A stretch of DNA of 64,000 nt from Streptomyces mobaraensis NBRC 13819 = DSM 40847 (GCF_017916255.1 NZ_CP072827.1:7217501-7281500), one strand, 5' to 3'. Numbered from the stretch's first letter, positions 40,052 to 51,195 are shown. The notes: generated from the letters alone by a model not told the origin. Numbers and translations are program-made.

Positions 40052-40558
40052 TCACTCCACGACCGAGGCGCGCATCCGGTCGACGGCCCGCAGGATCTCG
40101 TCGCGGTTCTTCCCCCGCTTGATCCAGGCGGGCAGCCGGCCGAGGTATGTCATCTTCCGGTGGTGCTCGTACCACGGGGGCCGCTCGCGCAGCGTCGCGC
40201 CCACGAACCGCCGCAGCAGGTCGAGCTGTTCGAGGTTGTACGCCCACAGCGGACCGTGCCGGGTCTCCGTCCGCAGCCACAGGGGCAGCCGGAAGTACGG
40301 GTCCGTGGTCTCGCACCAGCGGTAGACGGTCGGGCCCTGGTACGTGCGCGTCAGACCGCAGGCGCGGCAGACCAGCCGCCGCTCCGGCCGCCCGAGGGAC
40401 CGCGACGCGAGGGGCTCCGCGTCGTCGGAGGGCTCCGGGGCCGCGATGACGCGGGCGACCCCGTCGCACCGGGGGCAGTGCACGAGGACCAGGTCGGCGA
40501 ATCCGTGTTTGGTGAACAGCGGGTCCTGGAACCGGGACGGCGGGGGCAGCGGAGGCAT
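40052..40558 (-). CDS. Zinc-ribbon protein
   Basis: The 168-residue protein has two CxxC knuckles, CPRCDG (about 28-33) and CRACGL (about 64-69), forming one zinc ribbon. A Trp/Arg-rich C-terminal part with PLWLRTETRHGPLWAYNLEQLDLLRRFV and WIKRGKNRDEILRAVD follows. It matches streptomycete proteins annotated TFIIB-type zinc ribbon; the role is unknown, probably nucleic acid or protein binding. The ATG at 40558 is used; CATACT (40565-40570, minus) lies 6 bases upstream, again a leaderless arrangement, with a weak GGGGGA. Confidence 0.75.
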   Translation of the reverse strand: MPPLPPPSRFQDPLFTKHGFADLVLVHCPRCDGVARVIAAPEPSDDAEPLASRSLGRPERRLVCRACGLTRTYQGPTVYRWCETTDPYFRLPLWLRTETRHGPLWAYNLEQLDLLRRFVGATLRERPPWYEHHRKMTYLGRLPAWIKRGKNRDEILRAVDRMRASVVE

Positions 40559-40649
40559 TCCCCCAGTATGGAGGGCGGACACCCCGGGCCGGGAGCCGGG
40601 GGCGAACCCTCCCGCCCGCCCCTCCGGCCCGGGCGCCCCGCGCCCCCGC

Positions 40650-43319
<2,670 letters not shown>

Positions 43320-43373
43320 GGTCCCTTCGTCGTGCCGGCCTCGGCGGTACTGCGGTGATCTTGCTGTTCGTTC

Positions 43374-43396
43374 ATCGTAGGTGCACATGATGTGCA
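43374..43396 (-). promoter_or_regulatory. Palindromic operator candidate in the alaS promoter
   Basis: TGCACAT-G-ATGTGCA (43382-43396) is a perfect 7-base inverted repeat with one spacer base. It lies directly upstream of TACGAT (43374-43379, minus strand), a likely -10, so it would occupy the -35/-10 spacer. A repressor or MerR-type factor binding here could control alaS. Confidence 0.45.
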
Positions 43397-43438
43397 GCAG
43401 GGGGACGCGGACCGGTCTTCCGGGACGGTTCCGGGTCG

Positions 43439-43460
43439 ACCCCTGACGAAGGTCAGGGGT
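43439..43460. other. Stem-loop in the alaS/PAP2 divergent region
   Basis: ACCCCTGAC (43439-43447) pairs perfectly with 43452-43460 around the tetraloop GAAG. It lies 57 bases upstream of the PAP2 start. It could be an operator dyad or a leader hairpin; no T-box features were found. Confidence 0.35.
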
Positions 43461-43516
43461 GGACCCCGACCTTCGGGCCGGGTGCCCGCCGCTCGCACTC
43501 CCTAACGTCCGGCGGT

Positions 43517-44659
43517 ATGGAACGCACACGACACACCCGCCCCGGCGGCACCGCCCGGCCGCTCGGCGCCCTCGCCGTCCTGGCCGCCGCGGCCGGGGTA
43601 CTGACCTGGGCCGCACCCGGCGGACCCGGACCCGACGGCCGGACCGAGGTCACCGGCGGCCCCTCCGCCTCCCTCTACCGCTCCGTCGCCGGCGCGGCGG
43701 GGGACGCCCCCGGGGCCGTGGGCACCGTGCTCTCCCTCGCCACCGAGGGGACCCTGGTCGTCCTGGGACTGCTGCTGCTGTGGACGGGCTGGACCGCGCT
43801 GCGCCGCCGCGACGTCCCGGCGCTCGCGGCCGTCCTGCTCGCCGGCGCGGCCACGGTCGCCGCCTACGCGGTCAGCGAGCTGCTGAAGGAGGCCGTCGAC
43901 GAGGAGCGCCCGTGCCGGGCCCTGCGCGGCGTCGGAACCGTCGACACCTGCCCGCCGCCCGGCGACTGGTCCTTCCCCAGCAACCACTCGACCCTCGCCG
44001 CGGCGCTCGCCGTGGGCGTCGCCGCGGCCCGGCCGCGGCTGGCCGCCGTGGCGCTGCCGGTCGGCGTCCTCGCCGCCGTGCTGCGGGTGGCCGTCGGCGC
44101 GCACTATCCGCACGACGTACTGGCCGGGGCGGTGCTGGGCGCCGCGGCCGCGGCCGCGGCCCACCTCGCGCTGCGGCCCCTCGCCGTCCGGCTGCTCTCC
44201 CGGCCGGGGGTGCGGCGGTGGCTCCCCGGCCCGGGCGGGGACCTGCCCGGGGCGGCGCCGGTCCTGCCCGGCGCGCCCGCCCGCCTGCCCGGCGCGGCCC
44301 CGGCCGGTCGGGGACCGCAATCCCCCGGCTCAGGAACGGAGTTCCCCCACCCCTCCCCGGGTCGTCCCATCCGGAACGCTCATCCCCGCCTCATGGGCGA
44401 CGACGGCCGCGGCCGCCCGGTTGTCCACCCCCAGCCGGGCCAGGATGGAGCTGACGTGCGCCTTGACGGTGCCTTCCACCACGCGCAGCCGCCGGGCGAT
44501 CTGCCCGTTGGACAGCCCGGCGCCCAGGTGGGCGAGCACGTCCCGTTCCCGGGCGGTCAGGGCGGCCACCCGTTCCCGGGCGGCGGCGCGCCGGCCGGCG
44601 GCGGCCCCGGCGCCGCCGCCGGCGAGGTGGGCGACCACCCGGGCGGCCACCTTCGGTGA
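43517..44659 (+). CDS. PAP2-type phosphatase with an anomalous C-terminal extension
   Basis: The N-terminal 240 residues form an integral-membrane phosphatidic acid phosphatase of type 2. All three signature motifs are present: KEAVDEERP (about 124-132), PSNHS (about 154-158) and RVAVGAHYPHDVLAG (about 190-204), with about five membrane segments. From about residue 272 the frame runs through the 3' end of the convergent response regulator gene (109 residues antisense to it). That tail is Gly/Pro/His-rich and looks like shadow translation. The authentic gene probably once ended near 44240-44330, and the original stop seems lost or shifted. Possible undecaprenyl- or lipid-phosphate substrate. 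Confidence 0.75.
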   Translation: MERTRHTRPGGTARPLGALAVLAAAAGVLTWAAPGGPGPDGRTEVTGGPSASLYRSVAGAAGDAPGAVGTVLSLATEGTLVVLGLLLLWTGWTALRRRDVPALAAVLLAGAATVAAYAVSELLKEAVDEERPCRALRGVGTVDTCPPPGDWSFPSNHSTLAAALAVGVAAARPRLAAVALPVGVLAAVLRVAVGAHYPHDVLAGAVLGAAAAAAAHLALRPLAVRLLSRPGVRRWLPGPGGDLPGAAPVLPGAPARLPGAAPAGRGPQSPGSGTEFPHPSPGRPIRNAHPRLMGDDGRGRPVVHPQPGQDGADVRLDGAFHHAQPPGDLPVGQPGAQVGEHVPFPGGQGGHPFPGGGAPAGGGPGAAAGEVGDHPGGHLR

Positions 44660-45043
44660 CAGGTAGGCGGCGCCCTCGGCCACCGCGCGCACCCCCGCGA
44701 TCAGTTCCTCGGGCGCCCCCGACTTGACCAGGAAGCCGGTGGCGCCGCCGGACAGCGCCCGCAGGATGTAGTCGTCCTCGCCGAACGTCGTCAGCATCAC
44801 GACCCCGGTGCCCGGCACGGCCTCGCGGATCAGCGCCGCCGCCTCGATGCCGCCCGTGCCGGGCATCCGGATGTCGAGGACGGCCACGTCGGGGCGGTGC
44901 CGCCGGACCAGCTCCACCGCCTCGCGCCCGTCCGCCGCCTCCGCGACGACGTCGAGCCCGGGGTCGGTGGAGAGGACGGCCCGGACCCCGTAACGGATCA
45001 TCGGCTCGTCATCGGCGATCAGTACACGGATCGTTTCGCTCAT
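44330..45043 (-). CDS. NarL/FixJ-family response regulator
   Basis: The 237-residue protein has a receiver domain with acidic pocket Asp11-Asp12, phosphoacceptor Asp57 (VAVLDIRMPG) and Lys107 (GFLVKSG). A LuxR-type helix-turn-helix follows at about 162-215 (LTARERDVLAHLGAGLSNGQIARRLRVVEGTVKAHVSSILARLG). It is encoded 7 bases after the histidine kinase gene, so the two form an operon and a two-component system. Its 3' third is overlapped in antisense by the PAP2 frame. Confidence 0.95.
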   Translation of the reverse strand: MSETIRVLIADDEPMIRYGVRAVLSTDPGLDVVAEAADGREAVELVRRHRPDVAVLDIRMPGTGGIEAAALIREAVPGTGVVMLTTFGEDDYILRALSGGATGFLVKSGAPEELIAGVRAVAEGAAYLSPKVAARVVAHLAGGGAGAAAGRRAAARERVAALTARERDVLAHLGAGLSNGQIARRLRVVEGTVKAHVSSILARLGVDNRAAAAVVAHEAGMSVPDGTTRGGVGELRS

Positions 45044-45050
45044 CCCGCGC

Positions 45051-46487
45051 TCACCCCCGGAGCACCGCGAAGGACGCCAGCCGGCCGTCCCGGAAGCAGA
45101 GTTGGTACGCGTCGCCGGAAGCGTCCACGAAACGGTCGGCGGTCACCGCGTAGTACTCGCACTCGACCCCCGGTCCCTTGGGCTCGGCCGCCCGCGGTCG
45201 GTAGGGCAGCTGGCGCTTCGGCAGCAACGCCGCCACATCGGAACGATTCTGTCCCACGCGCAACGACGCGTACGCGCCGGGGGCGAGCACCGAGTCCGTG
45301 ACCGTCAGCGAGCCCCACACCGTCAGACCGCCGCTCAGCACGGCCAGGGCCAGCACCGGCACGGTGACCGCCGCGGCCAGCGTGCGGCCCGCCCGGCGGC
45401 GGGCCCGCCGGTGCTCCGGAGGCAGCGGGGCCGGCGCCGGGAGCCCGGCCGCCGGCTGCGGCGGCGCCGCGTGCGGCAGCCGGGCCGTCACGGCGAAGCC
45501 GCCCGCGCCGTCCGGGCCGTGGCGGAGCTCGCCGCCCGTCAGCCGGACCCGCTCGTCCAGTCCGATGAGCCCCCGGCCGCCGCCGGTGAGCCCCGCCGCG
45601 GCCGTGGGCGGCGCGGTGTTCCGCACCGACACCACCGTCTCGCCGGACCCGTGCGTCACGCGCACCTCCGCCGCCGCGCCCGGCGCGTGCTTCACCACGT
45701 TCGTCAGCGCCTCCTGGACGACCCGGTGGGCCGCCCGCTCGACCGGTCCCGGCACCGCGTTCTCGTCGTCCTCGCCGCCCTCGACCCGCGAGGTCACCGC
45801 GAGCCCCGAGGCGGCGGCGTTCGCCACCAGCCGCTCGATGCCGTAGTCCGCGGGCCCGGTGGGGGCCCGGTCCGTGTCCTCCCGCAGGATGCCGATGACC
45901 TCGCCCAGCCGCTCCACCGCGGCCGCCGCCCTGGCCCGGACGTCCTCGGCCGCCGTCCGGTGCGCCTCCGCCAGGCCGGGCGCCAGCTTCAACGCCCCGG
46001 CCGACAGGGCGACGAGGCTCAGGTCGTGCCCCAGCGCGTCGTGCATGTCCTGGGCGATCCTGGCCCGTTCCCGTAGCCGGGCCTGCTCGGCGACCAGCCG
46101 CCGCTCGCGCGCCAGTTGCTCCGCCCGCGACCAGCCCGCCCGGGCCAGCTCCTGGTACTGGCGCCACACCCGCCCCGCGAACCACGGCAGCAGCGCCGCT
46201 CCCACCACCAGCGCGACGAACACACTGCCCAGCGGGAACAGGGCCGGTACGGCCAGCACGGCCACGGCTCCAGCCGCCACCAGCCCGCCGAGCGCGGCGG
46301 CCATGGGCCAGGTCCGTCCCGAACGGTGCCCCGCCAGAAAGGCGCACACCGCGCCCGGCAGCGCCCACCACAGGGAGCCGGCCCCCAGCCCGGCCCCCAG
46401 CCCGGCCGCCAGCACGGCGGCCGGAGCGAGCACCGTTCCCGGGTCGCGGAGCAGCGGGGGCTTGTCGATCGTCGTCGTTCCGTACAC
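45051..46487 (-). CDS. NarL-partner sensor histidine kinase with C-terminal extracytoplasmic domain
   Basis: The 478-residue protein has N-terminal membrane segments (about 18-53 and 62-102), HisKA_3 with phosphoacceptor His149 (IAQDMHDALGHDLSLVALS), and HATPase_c with EALTNVVKHA (259-268) and GGGRGLIGL (302-310). Unusually, a further membrane segment follows the ATPase (about 369-392). A roughly 85-residue domain then lies outside, with two Cys (443 and 464) and a DRFVDASGDAYQLCFRDGRLASF pattern. That tail resembles small BamE/SmpA-like sensor folds (tentative). GTG at 46487 follows TACGGT (46495-46500, minus) by 7 bases, so the mRNA may be leaderless. It partners the downstream response regulator. 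Confidence 0.9.
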   Translation of the reverse strand: MYGTTTIDKPPLLRDPGTVLAPAAVLAAGLGAGLGAGSLWWALPGAVCAFLAGHRSGRTWPMAAALGGLVAAGAVAVLAVPALFPLGSVFVALVVGAALLPWFAGRVWRQYQELARAGWSRAEQLARERRLVAEQARLRERARIAQDMHDALGHDLSLVALSAGALKLAPGLAEAHRTAAEDVRARAAAAVERLGEVIGILREDTDRAPTGPADYGIERLVANAAASGLAVTSRVEGGEDDENAVPGPVERAAHRVVQEALTNVVKHAPGAAAEVRVTHGSGETVVSVRNTAPPTAAAGLTGGGRGLIGLDERVRLTGGELRHGPDGAGGFAVTARLPHAAPPQPAAGLPAPAPLPPEHRRARRRAGRTLAAAVTVPVLALAVLSGGLTVWGSLTVTDSVLAPGAYASLRVGQNRSDVAALLPKRQLPYRPRAAEPKGPGVECEYYAVTADRFVDASGDAYQLCFRDGRLASFAVLRG

Positions 46488-46549
46488 CCGACGCACCGTA
46501 CGCGGCCCGCGGAACGCGCCGGAACTGCCGAAAGTCGCATGGACACCCG

Positions 46550-47485
46550 TCAGGGCGTCAGGACCAGCCTCCCGCGCAGACCGCCCTCCGCCAGCCGCCG
46601 GTGAGCCCGCGCCGCCTCGGCGAGCGGCAGGGTCCCGGCGACGCGGGGGGTGAGCCGGCCGGCGTCGGCCAGGGCCGACAGCCGGGCGAGGCCGGCGGCG
46701 TCGGCCGCGACCCAGAGCTCGTTGACGGTGATGCCGCGCAGCGGGGTCGGCGCCGCGCCGCCGACGACGGAGACGAAGGCGCCGCGGTTGCGCACCGCCC
46801 CCAGGGCGGCCACGCCGAGCACGGCGGCGTCGAGGGCGGCGTCCACGCCGCCGGGAACCAGGGCGCGGACCGCCTCCGCCGGATCGGCCGAGCGCGGGAC
46901 GAACCACTCGGCGCCCACCGAGCGGACGAACGCCTCGTCCTCCTCCGCGGCGGAGGCCGCCACGCGCAGCCCGCGCCCGGCCGCCAGTTCCACGGCGTAC
47001 CCGCCCACCGCGCCGGCCGCGCCGGTGACGAACAGGGTGGATCCCGGAGCCAGGCCGAGGGTGTCGAGGGCCTGATCGGCCGTCAGGCCGTTCAGCGGCA
47101 GGCCGGCCGCCTCGGCGGCCGAGAGGCGGGCGGGGGCCGGCGCGACGGCGGTCGCGTCGAGGACGACCCGGTCGGCGTAGGTGCCGAGGGAGAGGTCGAG
47201 CCGGTCCCGCAGGCCGATCACCCGGTCGCCCGGAGCGAACTCCACGAGCCCCGGTCCGACCTCGTCCACCCGTCCGGCGACATCCCACCCGATGCCGGTG
47301 ACCTCCCGTGGAGCCATCAGTCCTGCCTCCACCAGCGTTCCGGAGCGGGTCAGCGCGTCGACCGGGTTGACCGCGGCGGCCTCGACCCGCACCCGCACCT
47401 GCCCGGCACCCGGTCGCGGAAGCGGCACCTCGACGAGCTCCAGCGCCTCCGGTCCACCCGCCGTCCGTACGACGATCGCCCGCAT
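46550..47485 (-). CDS. NADPH:quinone oxidoreductase-like (zinc-type MDR superfamily)
   Basis: The 311-residue protein has a GroES-like N-terminal domain (VRVRVEAAAVNPVDALTRSG, GWDVAGRVDEVGPG) and a Rossmann domain with GAAGAVGGYAVELA. The zinc-ligand Cys residues of alcohol dehydrogenases are absent, as in quinone oxidoreductases. It probably reduces quinones or enones with NADPH. GGAAGG precedes the ATG. It is divergent from an HxlR-type regulator with a Cys near its N-terminus, an arrangement like qor2/qorR of Corynebacterium. Confidence 0.88.
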   Translation of the reverse strand: MRAIVVRTAGGPEALELVEVPLPRPGAGQVRVRVEAAAVNPVDALTRSGTLVEAGLMAPREVTGIGWDVAGRVDEVGPGLVEFAPGDRVIGLRDRLDLSLGTYADRVVLDATAVAPAPARLSAAEAAGLPLNGLTADQALDTLGLAPGSTLFVTGAAGAVGGYAVELAAGRGLRVAASAAEEDEAFVRSVGAEWFVPRSADPAEAVRALVPGGVDAALDAAVLGVAALGAVRNRGAFVSVVGGAAPTPLRGITVNELWVAADAAGLARLSALADAGRLTPRVAGTLPLAEAARAHRRLAEGGLRGRLVLTP

Positions 47486-47540
47486 CCTCGAACACCTTCC
47501 GTTCCGTTCTCGCGTTCGACTGAACGGCTTCGAACCTAGG

Positions 47541-47553
47541 GAGAGTTACTCTC
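47541..47553. promoter_or_regulatory. HxlR operator candidate
   Basis: GAGAGT-T-ACTCTC is a perfect dyad in the centre of the divergent oxidoreductase/hxlR region (117 bases), well placed to block both promoters. Confidence 0.6.
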
Positions 47554-47602
47554 TCCAGGGAAGAAGGCACTTCACAGTGGCCAGGGCACCCGAAGGAGAG
47601 TC

Positions 47603-48031
47603 ATGGGGACCACGAACACCGAGGCACGGGCCGCGTACGACGCCTACCTGGCCGTATGCCCCGCCCGCCACCTGCTGGACCGCATCGGGGACAAGTGGGT
47701 CAGCCTGGCCGTCAACGCCCTCGCCGAAGGGCCGCAGCGCTATTCCGACCTCGCGCGCCGCCTGGTGAGCGTCAGTCAGAAGATGCTGACGCAGACCCTG
47801 CGGAACCTCGAACGGGACGGCCTGCTCACCCGGACGGTCACCCCGGCGGTGCCGGTCCGGGTCGACTACGCCCTGACGCCGCTCGGCGAGAGCCTGGTGC
47901 CGCTGATGCGGGCGATCAAGACGTGGGCCGAGAGCAACATGGACGACGTCCTGGCGGCGCGCGCCCGGTTCGACGCGGCGGCGGGGCCGTCCGCGTCCGG
48001 CTCGGCAACAGGTACGGGAAGGAGCCGCTGA
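47603..48031 (+). CDS. HxlR family transcriptional regulator (QorR-like)
   Basis: The 142-residue winged helix protein has the HxlR signature [36 protein letters not shown] from Cys19. It continues [20 protein letters not shown] and the wing [12 protein letters not shown]. In QorR and other members the N-terminal Cys senses quinones or oxidants by oxidation. A GAGAGT-T-ACTCTC dyad lies upstream. Its divergent neighbour encodes a quinone oxidoreductase, the likely target. AAGGAGAG precedes the ATG. The last 25 residues are low complexity. Confidence 0.92.
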   Translation: MGTTNTEARAAYDAYLAVCPARHLLDRIGDKWVSLAVNALAEGPQRYSDLARRLVSVSQKMLTQTLRNLERDGLLTRTVTPAVPVRVDYALTPLGESLVPLMRAIKTWAESNMDDVLAARARFDAAAGPSASGSATGTGRSR

Positions 48032-48226
48032 CCGTCGGCGCCGCGCGCGGGCGCGACGCGCGGGCGGCCGGCGGAGGCCGGTCCAGGGGCTTCGCCCAAG
48101 GCGAGCCCAGGCCGAGGCCGCTTCCCGCAGGGGTTCCCGGCTGGGGCGGCCTGCCCCGGCGGCCGGTGCCGCCTGCGGCCGGAGGGGGCCGCCACACGCT
48201 CGGAAGGGCGGCCGGTGCCGGCCAGG

Positions 48227-48703
48227 TCACCCCTCCCCGGCCGCCGCCTCCTCCAGTTTCCGCACGTCGATCTTCGTCATCTCCAGCATCGCCCGCATCA
48301 CCCGGCTCGCCCGCTCGGCATCCGGATCGCTCAGCAGGTCGGTCAGCCGGCGCGGGATGATCTGCCAGGAGAGGCCGTAACGGTCCTTCAGCCAGCCGCA
48401 CGGCCCCTCCTCGCCGCCCTCGGAGAGCTTGGCCCACAGCTCGTCGACCTCCTCCTGCGAGGTGCAGTCGACGTAGAGGGACACGGCCTCGTTGAAGGTG
48501 AAGCGCGGGCCGCCGTTCAGGGCGATGAACTGCTGCCCGGCCAGCTCGAAGGTCACCGTCATCACCGAACCGGGCTCGCCGGGCCCCGCCTCGCCGTAGT
48601 GCTGGACATGCACGATCCGGGAGTCGTCGAAGACGGACGTGTAGTGCGCGGCCGCCTCCTCCGCCTGGTCGTCGAACCACAGGAACGACGTGATCTTCTG
48701 CAT
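48227..48703 (-). CDS. PhnB/DUF-type VOC family protein
   Basis: The 158-residue protein begins QKITSFLWFDDQAEEAAAHYTSVFDDSRI and carries GQQFIALNGGPRFTFNEAVSLYVDC and PCGWLKDRYGLSWQIIPRRLTDLL. It is the PhnB-like VOC group once labelled 3-demethylubiquinone methyltransferase. The true activity is unknown. AGGAGAG precedes the ATG. It stands alone; the 195 bases before it (48032-48226) hold nothing recognised. Confidence 0.9.
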   Translation of the reverse strand: MQKITSFLWFDDQAEEAAAHYTSVFDDSRIVHVQHYGEAGPGEPGSVMTVTFELAGQQFIALNGGPRFTFNEAVSLYVDCTSQEEVDELWAKLSEGGEEGPCGWLKDRYGLSWQIIPRRLTDLLSDPDAERASRVMRAMLEMTKIDVRKLEEAAAGEG

Positions 48704-48841
48704 GACGCTCTCCTGACCGCTCCACGAACACGGTGTTCTCAGGGCACATCGGTCATGGCCCGGCGCTACTCTGCCGTGCGCCCCAGGGCGCCCACAATGT
48801 GTGCGTCACCCGAACGGCCGCGCGGCATATCTGACGCCCCG

Positions 48842-50614
48842 TCAGGGAACCTGCCGTAGCGCGTTGGTGGCGCAGTGGACCTCACCCCCGCCGAGGTGGG
48901 CCCAGGAGAAGTCCTCCACCCAGTGCACCCGCACCCCCTGGGCGCGCAGCCGCCGTTCGGCCTCGTCCCGGAACAGGTCCCGGCCGCCGACCCGGGGGCC
49001 GTGCGGGGCCGGCGGGGCGAAGTCCCGCGCGGTGAGGGAGAGTCCGTTGGCGAGCGCGGGGGAGAAGGCGAGGTGGCGGCGCACCCCGTCGCCCGCGTCC
49101 TCCTTGGCGTACAGCACGGGCAGCGGCACCAGCTCGTCCTTCCGCAGCCCGGTGGCGCGCAGCAGCACTGACAGCTGGCCGTCGATGTGCCGCGCGGCGT
49201 CCGCGTTGTCGCCGGTCCGCCGCTCGTGGTCGAGCATCTGGTCGACGGTCGGCTTTCCCCGTGCGTCGGTGTCCGCGAACAGCACCTGCCCGCCCTCCCC
49301 GGCGCGGTGCGCGCGGCGCAGCAGGTCCAGCGCCAGCCGGGGGTCGGAGTAGGCGAGCGTCCAGCCGCGCGCGTTGTCGGCCCGGACGACGTGGACGGTC
49401 TCGTCGACGTGGCCGACCAGCAGCCAGGACGTGTCGAGGACCAGCGGCTCCTGCCGGCCCTGGGACCGCAGCATGGTCACGAACGACGGGTCGGGGTGCC
49501 GCTCGGGGGTGGCGCCGTAGAGGATCCGGCCCTGCGGATGGCCGGGGTACGGCGGCAGTGACTCGACGTTGCCGGTGAAGTTCAGCAGCTCGTCCACGCC
49601 CGCGTCGCGCCGGGCGGTGTACTGCTGGACGACGCCCACGCCGGGCCCGCGCAGATCGCGGTAGAGCAGCCGGCCGGCGCGGCGGAGGCTCGCGGCGCGG
49701 CCGTCGGGGGACGTCCAGTGGTTGGGGGAGCGCAGCAGGATCCGCATGGTGCGGCGGCCCTCGGGGGTCCGTTTGGTGACGTAGCCGGGCTCGGCGACGT
49801 CCTGCCGCCACACGTCCCGCCACCACTCGGCCGTGCCGGGCTGGAAGCGCAGGGCGCCGGCGGGCAATCCCGACTCCCGCGCCGCCTTGCGCAGCGAGCC
49901 GGCGAAGGCGTCCCAGCCGCCGGGGCGCCGGCTGGAGGTCGGCACCTCGGCGGGCTGCCCGGTGCCGGGCCCGGGGGCGGCGGCGAAGACGTGCCGGGCC
50001 GGCTGGAGGTCGTGCTGGAGCAGCACGGGCACCACGCGCAGCCGGACCGCGGCGGCGCGGGTGGCGCCCCGGTCGGTGACGGTCAGGGTGACGTCGACGC
50101 GGCCGTCCCAGCGGTCCCGGTCCCGGACGACGTCGCGGCCCTCGACGGCCAGCCGGACGCCGCGCCGCAGCTCGTCGGCCCGGAGCGGGCCGCCGGCCCC
50201 CAGGGAGACGTACCGTCCGCCGCGCTCGACGAAGATCCGGGCGTAGCGGGCCTGCGCGGCCGGTACCGATACCCGAGCGCGCGCCCCGGCGCCGGCGGCC
50301 GTCGGCGGCACCCGCAGCGGGGTGAGGTCCTCCAGGTCGGCGGCGCCGTTCACGACCTCGTCGGCGGCGTCGTTGCAGGCGGCGAGGCGCTCGTCCACGG
50401 CCACGTCGAGCCGGTCCAGGTCGCCGGGGCGCAGGGTGCAGCGGCGGGCGTCGTCGTCCAGGTTCGGCAGCAGCTCGGTGCCCTGGGGCGCCAGCAGCCG
50501 GGGCGCGGCGACGGGCGCGGCCTGCGCGCCGGCGGCGGGGACGAGGGCGGCGAGCACCGCGGCGCAGGCCAGCGGGGAGACGAGGGACACCCTCGTCACG
50601 GGTCGGTGTGTCAT
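48842..50614 (-). CDS. Secreted protein-arginine deiminase family protein
   Basis: The 590-residue protein has a signal peptide (about 1-33, cleavage after AQA) and a beta-rich middle domain (about 110-215). A C-terminal deiminase domain follows. The catalytic set of protein-arginine deiminases is complete by eye: Asp272 (WRQDVAEPGY), His402 and Asp404 (GHVDE), and Cys581 near the end (EVHCATN). The enzyme would convert arginine side chains to citrulline outside the cell. It lacks the full N-terminal calcium domains of vertebrate PADs. The start is uncertain: ATG at 50614, or a GTG three codons earlier. It stands as a single gene. Confidence 0.88.
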   Translation of the reverse strand: MTHRPVTRVSLVSPLACAAVLAALVPAAGAQAAPVAAPRLLAPQGTELLPNLDDDARRCTLRPGDLDRLDVAVDERLAACNDAADEVVNGAADLEDLTPLRVPPTAAGAGARARVSVPAAQARYARIFVERGGRYVSLGAGGPLRADELRRGVRLAVEGRDVVRDRDRWDGRVDVTLTVTDRGATRAAAVRLRVVPVLLQHDLQPARHVFAAAPGPGTGQPAEVPTSSRRPGGWDAFAGSLRKAARESGLPAGALRFQPGTAEWWRDVWRQDVAEPGYVTKRTPEGRRTMRILLRSPNHWTSPDGRAASLRRAGRLLYRDLRGPGVGVVQQYTARRDAGVDELLNFTGNVESLPPYPGHPQGRILYGATPERHPDPSFVTMLRSQGRQEPLVLDTSWLLVGHVDETVHVVRADNARGWTLAYSDPRLALDLLRRAHRAGEGGQVLFADTDARGKPTVDQMLDHERRTGDNADAARHIDGQLSVLLRATGLRKDELVPLPVLYAKEDAGDGVRRHLAFSPALANGLSLTARDFAPPAPHGPRVGGRDLFRDEAERRLRAQGVRVHWVEDFSWAHLGGGEVHCATNALRQVP

Positions 50615-50871
50615 GGACGACACTCTTCCGCCGGGTGGGCGGCCCGGCATCGTCCGGCCGGGCGATCGGCCGCTGCATCCTTCGGACCGGTCCCGGCGGA
50701 ATCCGTCCTCTCACGGGGTGAGGCCGGGAAATCGGCGGCGGAAGCGGCTTACCGCCGGAAACGTTGCGCAGGGTAGTCGAACGTCCCTCACGTCCCGCCC
50801 ATGACCTGCGATCTTGCCGATCGTGAGTCACTTAGCGTGAGTTTTCAAAAATGTCAATTCTCCGCAAACTC

Positions 50872-51195
50872 TTGACGACACCTTCACGCGCCTCACACCA
50901 TTCCCGCATGGACTCGTCAGACACCCAGGAGATCGCCACGGCGTACCCGCGCCGGCACCACGGCGTCCTCCGACATCGCCCCGCGGGGCGACGGCACCCC
51001 TCGGGGCGCTGACGTCCGACGTCCGGCGGGAGGAGTCCACCCCCCCACTTCCGTATGTCCCGGACTCCAGAGCCATCCCATCCCGCACACACCTTCTGAA
51101 CCACCAGGACCGGCGTCGCCAGCCGGAGCCCGGGCGGTGTCCCCTGCCGGGACGCCCTCCGGTCCTGCCCCCCACCAACGAAGGCGAAGACATAC
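50872..51195 (+). promoter_or_regulatory. Promoter and long leader of the permease gene, with a small upstream frame
   Basis: TTGACG (50872-50877) is a clear -35 hexamer inside an AT-richer patch (50835-50880); the -10 is not obvious. A leader of about 290 bases follows. An upstream frame at 50908-51012 encodes 34 residues (MDSSDTQEIATAYPRRHHG...), Arg/His-rich, without an Asn run, so attenuation by amino acid starvation is not supported. The rest of the 581-base gap (50615-51195) shows no gene. Confidence 0.35.

Noticed and set aside
43320..43516. T-box leader upstream of alaS
   Set aside because: No T-box sequence or specifier loop arrangement; the predicted start gives only a short leader.
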